Numbered from the stretch's first letter, positions 40,773 to 50,201 are shown. The stretch: DNA of 64,000 nt from Phycisphaerales bacterium (GCA_017642965.1 JAEPOJ010000004.1:1-64000), one strand, 5' to 3'. Program-made: numbers and translations. Notes: generated from the letters alone by a model not told the origin.

Positions 40773-42953
40773 TCAGGACGCGGCCGCGCTCATCTCACCC
40801 TGCTGCTGTCTCTGGCCCCCCAGCTGACCGATCGGTTCGATCAGGGCGAGCGACTCGACATCGATGCCGGGGACGATTTCGTTGTACCCAAGTACTGCAA
40901 CTGCAGGCACATGCGGCTCGATGATCTGCCAGACCGCCTGACGGACCTGCGGTGAAGCGATGACGACCGGCAGCCCCCCCGCCATCGTCACCTGACCGAG
41001 GCCGTTGCTGATCTGCGTCGCGATCTCTCTGGCGACCCGGGCGGGCATGTTCATCGTGGTTCCCTGCGCGCCGCGGTCGATGTACGCGTTGATCTGGTCT
41101 TCCAGATTCGGATCCAGCGTCACGCAGAGGAGGCGATGGTTGCCTTCCTCATCTGGCGTGGAGTACATCGCGCAGATCGTTCGACGCAGCCCGTTACGCA
41201 CATATTCGACCAGCACGTCGAGGTCCTTGGTCTTTGTTCCCCAGTCTGCCAGGGTTTCGAGCACGCATTCCATGTCGCGGATCGGCACGCGCTCTCGCAG
41301 GAGTGACTGGAGGATCTTCTGAAGCTCCCCTGTTTTGATCACGGCGGGGATTGTTTCTTCAACGAGTTTGCCCGCCTTCTCCTTGAGCCCTTCGAGCAGG
41401 TTGTTGACCTCTTCACGCGTGAGCAGCTCGTCGGCGTAGGTCTTCACGAGCTCGGTGATGTGGGTCGCCAGCACGCTCGTTGGATCGACGACCGTGTAGT
41501 TCAGTGCTTCGGCGCGTTGTCGCTGCTGCGAATCGATCCACATGGCGTCCAGGCCGAACGCGGGCTCACGCGTTGGCACGCCATCGATCTGCTCCGTGAC
41601 GAGTCCAGAATCCATAGCGAGAAGTCTGCCGGGCTCGATCGCACCGTGCGCGACCGTGTTCCCTCGGATCTTGACGTTGTACTCACCCGGCGCGAGCTGC
41701 ATGTTGTCGCGGATGCGCACCGGTGGCATAACGAGCCCGAGCTCGACCGCGAGCTGACGGCGGACCGCGCTGATGCGATCGAGCAGATCACCACCCTGGC
41801 TGGTATCGATCAGCGGCACCAGACCGTAGCCGACCTCGAGCTCGAGCACGTCCACCTTCAGCAGGTCCTCGATGGGTGGCGGCTCGGGCGCGCCCGGCTG
41901 GGCGCTGGTGATCTCTTCTTCGATCGCTCGCTGCTTGGACGTGCGGGCGGTACGGAGCAGGCCGAAGCCGACCGCACCGATACCTACGCCGGTGACAAGG
42001 AGCGGGAGCGTCGGCAGCGGCGTGAACGCGAGCACGCACAGGAAGCCAGATGTGATCATGAGCCCGGTCGGCTGAGCGGTGAGCTGGGAGGTCAGCTCGG
42101 AACCGAGGTTGTTCTTGTCACCCGAACGCGTGACGATGAGAGCCGCGGCCATGGAGATGATGAAGCTGGGCACCTGCGAGGTCAGTCCGTCGCCGATGGT
42201 CAGGCGGGTGAACACCTCAGCGGTCTGTCCGGCGGGCCATCCGCGGTCGACCGTGCCGACCGCGAATCCGCCGAGGATGTTGACCGCGGTGATGATGATG
42301 CCGGCGATCGCATCGCCCTTGACAAACTTCGAGGCACCGTCCATGGCCCCGTAGAAGTCTGCTTCGCGTCCGATCTCATCGCGTCTTGCGCGGGCCTGCT
42401 CTTCGCTGATCATCCCGTTGGCGAGCTCGGCGTCGATCGCCATCTGCTTGCCGGGCATGGCATCGAGCGTGAAGCGTGCGGCCACCTCTGCGATTCGTCC
42501 CGCACCCTTGGTGATGACCATGAACTGAACGATCATGAGGATCGAGAAGATGATGACGCCCACAAAGAGCGAATCACCCGCTACGAAGCTGCCGAAGGCG
42601 CTGATGACACGCCCTGCGACCCCCATCGCTTCCTCGGGGCTGGACGCGTCCGCGGTCAGGATGAGGCGTGTTGACGCGATGTTGAGCACGAGGCGCAGGA
42701 GCGTCGTCGCGAGCAGCAATGATGGGAAGACGGAGAACTCGAGTGGGCGACGCATGTAGAGCGTCGTGAGCAGGACAATCACCCCGAGGGAAATGTTGAT
42801 CGAGATCATCACGTCCAGCATCGCCGGGGGCAGCGGCACGAGCAGCACCCCGAGCAGCATGACGAAGCCGACAGGCACAATGAAGCCGCGCATCTCGGAG
42901 ATGCGCAGGAGCCATGTCGGCATGGTGATCGAGTTGGGCTGTTTCTCAGCCAC
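40773..42953 (-). CDS. flhA: Flagellar export gate protein FlhA
   Basis: 726 aa. Eight membrane helices in the N-terminal half, including the family's TKGAGRIAEVAARFTLDAMPGKQMAID and GDAIAGIIITAVNILGG segments. The large cytoplasmic domain from about residue 370 forms the nonameric ring that docks chaperone-substrate complexes. Signature stretches ISINISLGVIVLL and the closing LALIEPIGQL are clear. It is slightly longer than average through the linker. It follows flhB by 53 nt containing a short hairpin. Confidence 0.95.
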   Translation of the reverse strand: MAEKQPNSITMPTWLLRISEMRGFIVPVGFVMLLGVLLVPLPPAMLDVMISINISLGVIVLLTTLYMRRPLEFSVFPSLLLATTLLRLVLNIASTRLILTADASSPEEAMGVAGRVISAFGSFVAGDSLFVGVIIFSILMIVQFMVITKGAGRIAEVAARFTLDAMPGKQMAIDAELANGMISEEQARARRDEIGREADFYGAMDGASKFVKGDAIAGIIITAVNILGGFAVGTVDRGWPAGQTAEVFTRLTIGDGLTSQVPSFIISMAAALIVTRSGDKNNLGSELTSQLTAQPTGLMITSGFLCVLAFTPLPTLPLLVTGVGIGAVGFGLLRTARTSKQRAIEEEITSAQPGAPEPPPIEDLLKVDVLELEVGYGLVPLIDTSQGGDLLDRISAVRRQLAVELGLVMPPVRIRDNMQLAPGEYNVKIRGNTVAHGAIEPGRLLAMDSGLVTEQIDGVPTREPAFGLDAMWIDSQQRQRAEALNYTVVDPTSVLATHITELVKTYADELLTREEVNNLLEGLKEKAGKLVEETIPAVIKTGELQKILQSLLRERVPIRDMECVLETLADWGTKTKDLDVLVEYVRNGLRRTICAMYSTPDEEGNHRLLCVTLDPNLEDQINAYIDRGAQGTTMNMPARVAREIATQISNGLGQVTMAGGLPVVIASPQVRQAVWQIIEPHVPAVAVLGYNEIVPGIDVESLALIEPIGQLGGQRQQQGEMSAAAS

Positions 42954-42983
42954 GTGCTGGTGCCTCCTGCACCGTAGAGATCT

Positions 42984-43000
42984 GGTGACATCCTGTCACC
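42984..43000 (-). repeat. Short perfect inverted repeat between flhB and flhA
   Basis: GGTGACA-TCC-TGTCACC, 7-bp stem, 3-nt loop, without a following T run. Possible mRNA-processing or attenuation hairpin. Confidence 0.4.
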
Positions 43001-43006
43001 GATAGG

Positions 43007-44128
43007 TTACACCCCGACGGGTTCCTTTGCTCGTGATTGGTCGCGGGTTTGTCGCTTGAACTTCTGCTCGGCTCGGGTATCGATGCGGTACACATAGGCG
43101 AGGAGCTCGGCGACGGCCTCGTAGTGCTCGAGCGGGATCTCCTGCCCGACGTCCGTACCCCAGTAGAGCGCCCGGGCGAGCGGTGGGCGCTCAACGATGG
43201 GGACATCGTTCTGGCGAGCGAGCTGGCGGATCCGCAGCGCGATCAGATCGGCACCCTTGGCGGTCACGCGTGGCGCGCCCATCGTGTCCGGGTCGTAGCG
43301 GATCGCGACGGAAAAGTGGGTCGGGTTGGTCACGATGACGTCCGCCTCCGGGACCGCCTTGCCGACCTGCTGCATCAGGATCTCGCGTGCCATCTGGCGG
43401 TGCTTGCCCTTGATCAGCGGATCGCCCTCCATCGTCTTCCGCTCGTCCTTGACCTCCTGCTTGCTCATGCGCAGGTCCTTGGTGTGCTGCCAGCGTTGAT
43501 AAATGTAATCGATGAGCGCGATGAAGATCAGCAGCACCACCAGGATCAACGCGAGCAGGAAGATCAGGCGGAGCACCTGCATCAACGCCATCAGTGGTGT
43601 GAGGCGGGGCAGCGAGGCGATCGCGTCCATATTCGCGATGATGAAGAGCGTCGAGACGGCCACCATCGCGGTGAGCTTGAGTGTGTTGACGAAGGTCTTG
43701 ACGATTGCACGGATACCGAAGATCCGCTTGATCCCCGCGATGGGTGAGAGCTTGCTGAGCTTGGGGCGGATGGGGTCGCCCGAGATCAGCCAGCCGACCT
43801 GGACAAAGCCGGAGATGTACGCGACGATCGCGGAGAGGACCATGATCGGGAGCAGGACAGTGAACGCGTCGTATGCCACGATCTTCGCCGCCGCGGCCAT
43901 GCTCTCCGTGGAACGGATATCGGCGCTGATCTCACCTCCGAGCGTCCGGCGGAGGATCCGGATAAACATCGCCGCCACGCTCGAGCCGAGCACCACGAAG
44001 ATCAGCAGCGCACCGAGCAGCGTGATCGCACCCGAGAGATCCTGGCTCTTGGGCACCTGCCCTTTCTGGCGCGCCTGCTCGAGCTTCCGCGCGGTTGGCT
44101 GTTCTGTGCGCTCGCCGAGGTCATCCAT
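43007..44128 (-). CDS. flhB: Flagellar export switch protein FlhB
   Basis: 373 aa. Starts MDDLGERTEQPTARKLEQAR, the usual cytosolic lead, then four membrane helices and the cytoplasmic domain. The self-cleaving NPTH tetrapeptide is intact with Asn at residue 268 (VTNPTHFSVAIRYD). Cleavage there switches export from rod/hook to filament substrates. The start overlaps the fliR stop by 8 nt. The C-terminus (RIDTRAEQKFKRQ) is short and basic. Confidence 0.95.
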   Translation of the reverse strand: MDDLGERTEQPTARKLEQARQKGQVPKSQDLSGAITLLGALLIFVVLGSSVAAMFIRILRRTLGGEISADIRSTESMAAAAKIVAYDAFTVLLPIMVLSAIVAYISGFVQVGWLISGDPIRPKLSKLSPIAGIKRIFGIRAIVKTFVNTLKLTAMVAVSTLFIIANMDAIASLPRLTPLMALMQVLRLIFLLALILVVLLIFIALIDYIYQRWQHTKDLRMSKQEVKDERKTMEGDPLIKGKHRQMAREILMQQVGKAVPEADVIVTNPTHFSVAIRYDPDTMGAPRVTAKGADLIALRIRQLARQNDVPIVERPPLARALYWGTDVGQEIPLEHYEAVAELLAYVYRIDTRAEQKFKRQTRDQSRAKEPVGV

Positions 44129-44918
44129 TGCTGGCTCCCGGGAAAGACGCGATCCACTCCTGGAGCAGCGTGAGCACGTGCAGGATCTCGTCGCCGGCGA
44201 CCGCGCCGATGATGCCGATCAGGAGCATGAGCGTGGTCAGGCCGACGATGATCTGGATCGAGAAGCCGATGCTCATGATGTTGATCTGGGGCATCGTCTT
44301 CATGATGAAACCCATCGCGATGAGCAGCATGGAGATCACGCCGAGGATCGGCGAGGCAACACGAATCGCGAGCTCGAAGCCGGAGTTGATCACATCGAGC
44401 AGCAGGTTGAGCGGTGTGTCCGCGATGGCGAACGTCCCCGATCCGATGTGGTGGAACGAGTCGGCCAGCGTCACGAAGATGATCTCGAATCCACCGATCC
44501 CGATGTAGATGAAGATCGAGAGGTAGAACAGCAGCTGCCCGATGACGCTGGAGTTCGTGTCAAGCTCAGGGTTAAACGACTCCGCGAGCGAGAGGCCCAT
44601 CTGGTAGCCCATCATGTACCCGCCCATCTGGATCGCAACCATCGGGATGCCCATGATCAGCCCCATGATGATCCCGATAAACAGCTCCGAGAACATCAGC
44701 GGCACGAGCTGCGCCAACGTCACGTCCGCCGGGAGCGAAGCGGGCGGCACGAACGGGTAGATCGCCATGGCGAACGCGAAGGCGAGGAGCGTCTTAAACG
44801 ACCGGGGAATCGAGTTGCTGGTAAGCAGTGGTGTAAATAGGAACACGCCCGTGATGCGGGTCAGCACCAGCACGAACGGCATCGCGTGCACCAGAATGGG
44901 CGAAAAATCGGGCACCAC
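44121..44918 (-). CDS. fliR: Flagellar export gate protein FliR
   Basis: 265 aa with about six hydrophobic helices and no catalytic motifs. ARITGVF-like LTRITGVFLFTPLL and the central GEIIGIIMG-like ELFIGIIMGLIMGIPMVAIQ are the FliR family marks. FliR joins FliP and FliQ in the helical gate core above FlhA. It overlaps flhB and lies 12 nt after fliQ. Confidence 0.93.
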   Translation of the reverse strand: MVPDFSPILVHAMPFVLVLTRITGVFLFTPLLTSNSIPRSFKTLLAFAFAMAIYPFVPPASLPADVTLAQLVPLMFSELFIGIIMGLIMGIPMVAIQMGGYMMGYQMGLSLAESFNPELDTNSSVIGQLLFYLSIFIYIGIGGFEIIFVTLADSFHHIGSGTFAIADTPLNLLLDVINSGFELAIRVASPILGVISMLLIAMGFIMKTMPQINIMSIGFSIQIIVGLTTLMLLIGIIGAVAGDEILHVLTLLQEWIASFPGASNG

Positions 44919-44930
44919 CCACCTCGCGTA

Positions 44931-45200
44931 TCAGAACAGCTGGAGCATCTCGGCGGTGAACACAACGATGGAGCCGATGATCCACGGGAGCAGGAGGATC
45001 GCGACCGCGATGACCCCGACAATCTTGGGCACGAACGTGAGTGTCTGATCCTGAATCGAGGTAATGGACTGGATCAGGCTAATGAACAGACCGATCAGCA
45101 TGCCCGACACGAGCAGTGGCACCGCGATCTTGAGCGTGACCAGGAGCGTCTCTCGGATCAGTTCGATCGATGACTCGTCATACTGCATCGCCATCTCCAT
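44931..45200 (-). CDS. fliQ: Flagellar export gate protein FliQ
   Basis: 89 aa, two membrane helices, the normal size. LVTLKIAVPLLVSGMLIGL and FISLIQSITSIQDQTLTFVPKI are characteristic. In-frame ATGs exist at 45200, 45194 and 45188; whichever is used, the start lies inside the 3' end of fliP (31-43 nt overlap). Confidence 0.93.
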   Translation of the reverse strand: MEMAMQYDESSIELIRETLLVTLKIAVPLLVSGMLIGLFISLIQSITSIQDQTLTFVPKIVGVIAVAILLLPWIIGSIVVFTAEMLQLF

Positions 45201-46225
45201 GGATTTGTGTTTGCGGGGATAAGCCCGTGCTGCGGGTTGGGCTCACGGACACGGACGAGGAGCAGGATCGGGAGCATCATCGCGGTCGTCGCGCTCGCGC
45301 GAACAGCGTCCCCTTCCTGAACGAAGCTCTCCAACAGCGAGCCGACAATCAGCGACCAACCGTCAACCATCACGAAGAGCATGAGCTTGAACGGCAGGGA
45401 GATCAGCACGGGCGGGAGCATCATCATGCTCATCGAGATCAGCAGCGATGCGATGACCATATCGATGACAAGGAACGGCAGATACACCCGGAACCCCATC
45501 AGGAACGACACCTTGAGCTCCGAGAGCATGTACGCGGGGATCAGCGACATCGTTGAAACGTCCGCACGCTTGATCTTCTCTGGCTCGCTCGTATCGATGC
45601 CCTGGTAGTTGAGCACCATGAACAGGCTCGACCAGTTGTCGGTTGCTTCGATCTGATCGAACATGTAGTCGCGCATCGGGGTTGATGCCCGCTCCCAGAG
45701 CACATCAACGTTGGAAATCTCGCCGTTCTGATACGGCACGACGGCCTCATCCCAGATGCGGTCGATCGTCGGCTTCATCACAAGCGCGGTCATGAAGAGC
45801 GCGAGACCGGTGACCACCTGGGCGGGCGGGAGCGATTGGGTGCCCATCGCCTGGCGTAGCAACGCGAGCACCACCATGATACGGACGAAGCACGTCGTCA
45901 TCAGCATGATCGACGGCACCATCGCAACAACGGTCAGCAGGAGCATGATGTTGAGCGCGACGGAGATCCCCCCATCGCTGCCCGATGAGCCAGCACCGGT
46001 GATCGCGCCGCCGGTGTTGCTCGCACCATTGATCATGTTCCCCGCGTCCCGGAGCACATCCAGCGGATTGATCTGTGTTACAGACCCGACCTGACTGCCC
46101 GAGCCAAATGCCGGCTGCGTATCCTGCACGCCGGGGATCATCGGGCCGTAGCCCTGTGCGATCGCGACGCCGCTAAACATCAGCATCGCCAAGCACATCA
46201 TCAGGATTCGTTGCGTTCCGCTCAT
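45158..46225 (-). CDS. fliP: Flagellar export gate protein FliP
   Basis: 355 aa. A cleavable signal peptide (LMMCLAMLMFSGVAIA) as in other FliPs, then a ~75-residue Ser/Gly-rich periplasmic segment. Four helices carry the signatures VALNIMLLLTVVAMVPSIML, RQAMGTQSLPPAQVV and LKVSFLMGFRVYLPFLVIDM (written here as ELKVSFLMGF). After the normal end (GSLLESFV) the frame continues ~45 residues into fliQ, an unusual extension. ATG 46225 overlaps the fliO stop by 4 nt. Confidence 0.92.
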   Translation of the reverse strand: MSGTQRILMMCLAMLMFSGVAIAQGYGPMIPGVQDTQPAFGSGSQVGSVTQINPLDVLRDAGNMINGASNTGGAITGAGSSGSDGGISVALNIMLLLTVVAMVPSIMLMTTCFVRIMVVLALLRQAMGTQSLPPAQVVTGLALFMTALVMKPTIDRIWDEAVVPYQNGEISNVDVLWERASTPMRDYMFDQIEATDNWSSLFMVLNYQGIDTSEPEKIKRADVSTMSLIPAYMLSELKVSFLMGFRVYLPFLVIDMVIASLLISMSMMMLPPVLISLPFKLMLFVMVDGWSLIVGSLLESFVQEGDAVRASATTAMMLPILLLVRVREPNPQHGLIPANTNPWRWRCSMTSHRSN

Positions 46226-47196
46226 CCCGCGCGTTGCCCCTGTCGCATGGAGGCCAAGCGCTGGCGGAGCACCTTTGCCGCGGCCAGGCCGTCGCCCTGA
46301 TCCGACCACAACTCCGCGCGATCGCCCTCGTCGCTCGTGATGGTCCGCTTGGGTTGCGTCCGCTGCTGCGAGGTGTGACGGGGCCTCTGAACCGGCTCGT
46401 CGTACCTATAGATCGAGTCGTCAGTGAAGTCGTCCGCGTCTTGCAGCGCCCTCTGGAACGATTGTGCGATGGTGTCCCCGTCCGCGGTCCTCGCCTTCAT
46501 CAGGATCGAGGCAACATCCTCGGGATCGGAAAGCTCGCAGAGGGTTTGCATGCTCGCGTTCTTTGCATGCTTCCCGCGTGTGGCGGAGCTGCTCGCGACG
46601 AGCAGGATACGACGATCGAACTTGAGCACGACGAGCGTCATGCCGGTTGTGATCGGGTATCGTCCGATGACCTCAAGGATGCCCGAAGGTGCCGATCCAC
46701 CAGCGCCGAGCTGCCCGACGAGCCCGCCCTGCGATCGGGAGAGTTTCTTGAAGAACTGCGCCACCCCGAAGATCAGCAGCACCACGCCTCCCAGCGCGAT
46801 GATCGTCTGCCCCCACCCATCACTCAGCGATGGGAGCGAGGACCTGCCGGTGAGTGTTTCGCCCGTGCCCGAACGCTGCTCCTGCGCCTGATCGGCACCG
46901 ATCCGGGGCTCGCTGATCAGCAGTTCTTCGCGGAGTTGAGAGACCGGCTGGTACTGACCGGACGCCGCTTCCTGGGACGCGCTGGCCGCGATCGGCTGAG
47001 CCGACTTCGCCCTGGCGCTGAGCAACTCGTCGATGGCCGGGCGGGCGCGGGCACTGTCGGACACCCCCGCGTCTTGCGATCGCGTTGCGGCCGTCGATAC
47101 GGGTATCTCGCTGGGGGTTGGCCCAAGCTGAGCCGCGGCAGGCGCCGCTACCAATGAACAGAGAATAATCGCGATTACGCGCGTGGTGTTCTGCAT
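46222..47196 (-). CDS. fliO: Flagellar biosynthesis protein FliO
   Basis: 324 aa. Signal peptide or first helix (VIAIILCSLVAAPAAAQ), a polar periplasmic region, then one membrane helix (IIALGGVVLLIFGVAQFF). The FliO domain follows with LEVIGRYPITTGMTLVVLKFDRRILLV (two adjacent parts of one stretch). It is much longer than E. coli FliO because of the C-terminal polar region (residues ~230-324). FliO helps FliP assemble. Position between fliN and fliP and a 4-nt overlap with fliP support the call. Confidence 0.85.
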   Translation of the reverse strand: MQNTTRVIAIILCSLVAAPAAAQLGPTPSEIPVSTAATRSQDAGVSDSARARPAIDELLSARAKSAQPIAASASQEAASGQYQPVSQLREELLISEPRIGADQAQEQRSGTGETLTGRSSLPSLSDGWGQTIIALGGVVLLIFGVAQFFKKLSRSQGGLVGQLGAGGSAPSGILEVIGRYPITTGMTLVVLKFDRRILLVASSSATRGKHAKNASMQTLCELSDPEDVASILMKARTADGDTIAQSFQRALQDADDFTDDSIYRYDEPVQRPRHTSQQRTQPKRTITSDEGDRAELWSDQGDGLAAAKVLRQRLASMRQGQRAG

Positions 47197-47255
47197 GTCG
47201 CCATCCTGGCTGTTGCCGAGCGGGTCCCCCGCTCGTGATCACGGATTTGTCCGGG

Positions 47256-47786
47256 TCAGTCGTCGCTCTGCGTGATGTCGATCACCTCGTTGATACGCAC
47301 GCAGAACATGTCGTTGAGCACGAGCACCTCCCCGCACGCGACCCGTCGATCGTTGACGTACACGTCCACCGGGTCACCGGCAAGCTTGTCGAGTTCCACG
47401 ACCGCGCCGTCATTGAGCTTGAGGACGTCCTCGACGTACATACGGGTCCGACCAAGCTCGATCCGGACATCCATGTGAACATCGGAGAGCATATCGATGG
47501 CGTTCTTCGCCCCTTCCGAGCCCGCATCACCGAACTCGGGGGCAGAGAACGGCGATGCATCCTGCCCCGGGCTGGTCTCGCCGCTCCCGGCAGAATCGGC
47601 GACGCCCTGGACCTGATTGATCGCCTGCATCGCCGCGGCGAGGGCTGATGCTTCGGTCTCGTTCATTTCCTCAGATTCATCCCCAACGGGATCTTCGCCA
47701 GCGTCCGCCTGCGGCTCAGACTCGGCAGAAGGCTCCTCTTGCGGGTTCTGATCCTCAGGAGTCGGGTTATCCTGCTCATCTGGCAT
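47256..47786 (-). CDS. fliN: Flagellar C-ring protein FliN
   Basis: 176 aa. The N-terminal ~95 residues are acidic and low-complexity (repeats of E/D/P/S). The C-terminal SpoA domain is typical: LSDVHMDVRIELGRTRMYVE, LNDGAVVELDKLAGDPVDVY, VLVLNDMFCVRI. FliN forms the base of the switch ring and helps dock export substrates. ATG 47786 begins the acidic region; the longer open frame upstream looks unconserved. fliM, usually just upstream, is absent; the 168-nt gap to fliL has no gene. Confidence 0.92.
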   Translation of the reverse strand: MPDEQDNPTPEDQNPQEEPSAESEPQADAGEDPVGDESEEMNETEASALAAAMQAINQVQGVADSAGSGETSPGQDASPFSAPEFGDAGSEGAKNAIDMLSDVHMDVRIELGRTRMYVEDVLKLNDGAVVELDKLAGDPVDVYVNDRRVACGEVLVLNDMFCVRINEVIDITQSDD

Positions 47787-47954
47787 CGCGGGTCCAATCC
47801 TTGGGTGCGCATCGCGATCACCCCGATCGCTCGTAGCCCGGTTATCGGCCCGTAGACGGGAGAGCATTCACAAATTGCGCGTGCCGCGCAGAAGAATCCA
47901 ATCCGCGCAGCTGTTGCGCGTTCGGCCGTCAAGCATTCGGATCAGGGATGCAGA

Positions 47955-48485
47955 TCAGCTGTCCGCCGGGAAGCCCTTGAGCTCGGGAATCAGCACGCGG
48001 TCGATGAGCGGCAACTCGTCCGCGTCATACCCGAATACCTCGTTGAGGTAGGTCGTGAGCTGGCGTGTGACCGTCTCGCGTCCGGGCTCGCGGAGATGCC
48101 TGTCCTGTGCACGGCTGAAGATCATCGAGATGCCTTCTTTGAGCATCGCCGCGTCGCGTTCCATGATCGCCTGGATCTCATCGACGTTCTTCTGGCGTAC
48201 TCGGAGGTAGATCTGGGCACGCCATTCCCAGACGCGCCCCGTCTGCATGTTCTGGAACTGATCTGAAACCAGCTCGATCTCGACCGGGGCCTCTGCGCCG
48301 GTGCCCTCGAGGCCCTGAAGCTCTGACGCGTCGACCGCGCTCGGCCCGCCCATGGCGTTGATGAGCACGAAGAGCCCCCCTGCCTCCACGATCATCAGGA
48401 CCGCAACGATCAGGATGGTTTTGAAGCCACCGCCCTTCTTGGCCTCGCTCTCCTGCGATTCGCCCTTGGTTTCTTCATCAGCCAT
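47955..48485 (-). CDS. fliL: Flagellar basal-body-associated protein FliL
   Basis: 176 aa. A short acidic/basic cytosolic lead is followed by one membrane helix (FKTILIVAVLMIVEAGGLFVL) and a periplasmic FliL domain (YLRVRQKNVDEIQAIMERD, LTTYLNEVFGY and the closing RVLIPELKGFP). FliL rings the stator units and supports torque. ATG 48485 starts MADEETK with GGGAGC upstream; the longer open frame is unconserved. It is 16 nt after motB. Confidence 0.9.
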   Translation of the reverse strand: MADEETKGESQESEAKKGGGFKTILIVAVLMIVEAGGLFVLINAMGGPSAVDASELQGLEGTGAEAPVEIELVSDQFQNMQTGRVWEWRAQIYLRVRQKNVDEIQAIMERDAAMLKEGISMIFSRAQDRHLREPGRETVTRQLTTYLNEVFGYDADELPLIDRVLIPELKGFPADS

Positions 48486-48501
48486 GCCTGGCTCCCTTCC
48501 G

Positions 48502-49251
48502 TTAACCGCCTGCGCCCGTGAAGTTTGGGTCCGGGTGGGTCTGCTCCACCGTACGCCCGGTCTGGAATACCTGAACTCGGCGATTCGAGTCGCCGCCTTG
48601 CCCCCCGCTGCCGCCAAGCTCGATCGGTTCGGTGGTGCCGGCCGATTCAACCCGCAAGATCGATGGCTCCACGCCGCCTTCTCGGACCAGGAAGTCCTTC
48701 ACGGCCTGGGCCCGCTTGTATGCCAGCTCGTCATAGCTGTAGCCCGTGGTTTTTTCCTCGACGCCCCACGCGTGCCCAACGATCGGGCAGATGTAGTTGA
48801 GCCCACGGATCTTCGGGGCGATCTGATCGCGGATGAGGTCCTGAGCCCGCTTGCTCAGCTCCCAGCTGCCGGGCTCGAACTCGATGCTCGCCCCGATCGA
48901 GTGGCGGGCACCCTCCTGCACGACCGTCGTCTTCGTCTCCCTCCCGGGGACGCTGGGGTTGGTGTTCTCGTTGGTGTTCCGCTTGTTGTCGTCCCGCTTG
49001 GCCTTGCTGTCCTTGTAGCTCACCATCGAGTTGTCGACCTTCTCCAGGAGCGCCGCCAGCCCGAGCCCACCGCTCGCGCCCATCGCGTCATTGATCGAAT
49101 CGATGATCTCCTTGTACTCACGCGGCTTTTTGATCTCAGAGAAGGCAGCGAGCAGGATGAAGAAGCACAGCAGCAGCGACATCATGTCGCCGAATGTCAG
49201 GACCCACTCGGGGATCTCCGCCTTTGGAGCGGCTTTTTTCTTCTTGCCCAT
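48502..49251 (-). CDS. motB: Flagellar stator protein MotB
   Basis: 249 aa. A Lys-rich lead and the membrane helix EWVLTFGDMMSLLLCFFILL, with the proton-carrying Asp at residue 22. This is followed by the plug/linker and a C-terminal OmpA-like peptidoglycan-binding domain (RGLNYICPIVGHAWG, ELAYKRAQAVKDFLV, VESAGTTEP, NRRVQVF). It anchors the MotA-MotB channel to the cell wall. It follows motA by 26 nt. Confidence 0.93.
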   Translation of the reverse strand: MGKKKKAAPKAEIPEWVLTFGDMMSLLLCFFILLAAFSEIKKPREYKEIIDSINDAMGASGGLGLAALLEKVDNSMVSYKDSKAKRDDNKRNTNENTNPSVPGRETKTTVVQEGARHSIGASIEFEPGSWELSKRAQDLIRDQIAPKIRGLNYICPIVGHAWGVEEKTTGYSYDELAYKRAQAVKDFLVREGGVEPSILRVESAGTTEPIELGGSGGQGGDSNRRVQVFQTGRTVEQTHPDPNFTGAGG

Positions 49252-49277
49252 CGCTCACCTCAATCCTTCAACAGGGG

Positions 49278-50054
49278 TCAGGCCGCTTCCGCGTCCTCGA
49301 AGGCCCCACGCGCTGATGGCGGGAGGTAGGTCAGCAGCTTGCTCTCAACCACCCGGGGGTTGTCGCCGGATTGGATCGCCATGACGCCCGCGATGATAAC
49401 GGTCTTCATCAGCACCTCGGACTGGTCGTTCTGGTAGAGCTTGTCCGCGAGTGGTCCCGCGAACACGTTGGCGACCACCGCTCCGTAAAGCGTGGTGATC
49501 AGTGCCACGGCCATGCTGGGGCCGATCGCGGAGGGATCCTCCATTGAGCCGAGCATGAAAATCAGGCCGAGCAGTGTCCCGATCATGCCGAACGCGGGCG
49601 CATACTTGGCGAACAGATCGAGGATCATCTTCCCCTGGATGTGACGGTCCATGAGGCCTTCGAGCTCGGTCTCCATGATGACACGGATGAGCTCGGGGTC
49701 GGTGCCATCGACGGCCATCTTAATGCCGCGGACGACGAACTCCTCCTTCATATCCCCGATGTGGTTCTCGAGACTAAGGATGCCCTCGCGGCGAGCGATT
49801 TCGGCGAACTTGACCAGGTCCTTGATCACGCCCTCGATATCCGGCGGATCGTTGAACACCGCCTTCAAGATGACGGTATGGGCCTTGGTCATTTTGGACA
49901 GGGGGAATGCGCAGAGCACCGCACCGGTCGCACCACCGATCACCACCACCAGCGAGGGGATGTTGATGAGTGCGAGCGGATCTCCACCCAGGACGATCGC
50001 GAGACCGACCGAGGCGAACGCAAGCACAAGTCCGATGATCGTACCGATATCCAC
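49278..50054 (-). CDS. motA: Flagellar stator protein MotA
   Basis: 258 aa. Starts (M)DIGTIIGLVLAFASVGLAI; GTG 50054 is chosen because this is the conserved beginning and GGAGG lies 6 nt upstream. Four membrane helices with the cytoplasmic loop between helices 2 and 3. The conserved prolines are in DPSAIGPSMAVALITTLYGAV, and FGMIGTLLGLI is the family hallmark. MotA drives the rotor with MotB. The 147-nt gap to flbD contains no evident promoter. Confidence 0.94.
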   Translation of the reverse strand: MDIGTIIGLVLAFASVGLAIVLGGDPLALINIPSLVVVIGGATGAVLCAFPLSKMTKAHTVILKAVFNDPPDIEGVIKDLVKFAEIARREGILSLENHIGDMKEEFVVRGIKMAVDGTDPELIRVIMETELEGLMDRHIQGKMILDLFAKYAPAFGMIGTLLGLIFMLGSMEDPSAIGPSMAVALITTLYGAVVANVFAGPLADKLYQNDQSEVLMKTVIIAGVMAIQSGDNPRVVESKLLTYLPPSARGAFEDAEAA

Positions 50055-50201
50055 CAGTGTCCTCCGTGCGACGAGGTAAGCATCCGAGCGGTCGTCACAC
50101 CGATGAGGTATCGTCGAGGCGGGCACGTCCCTTGATGGGTATGGGCAATCTTCGCCGGAATCCGGGCATCAGCGCTGGATTATCAGACGTCAGACAGTGG
50201 G

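Noticed and set aside
41460-42674. 404-codon plus-strand open frame opposite flhA
   Set aside because: Antisense shadow with Arg/Asp/His-rich composition and no domain; flhA is certain.
43512-44840. 442-codon plus-strand open frame opposite flhB/fliR
   Set aside because: Spans two certain genes on the other strand and shows shadow-type composition (runs of R, D, H, E).
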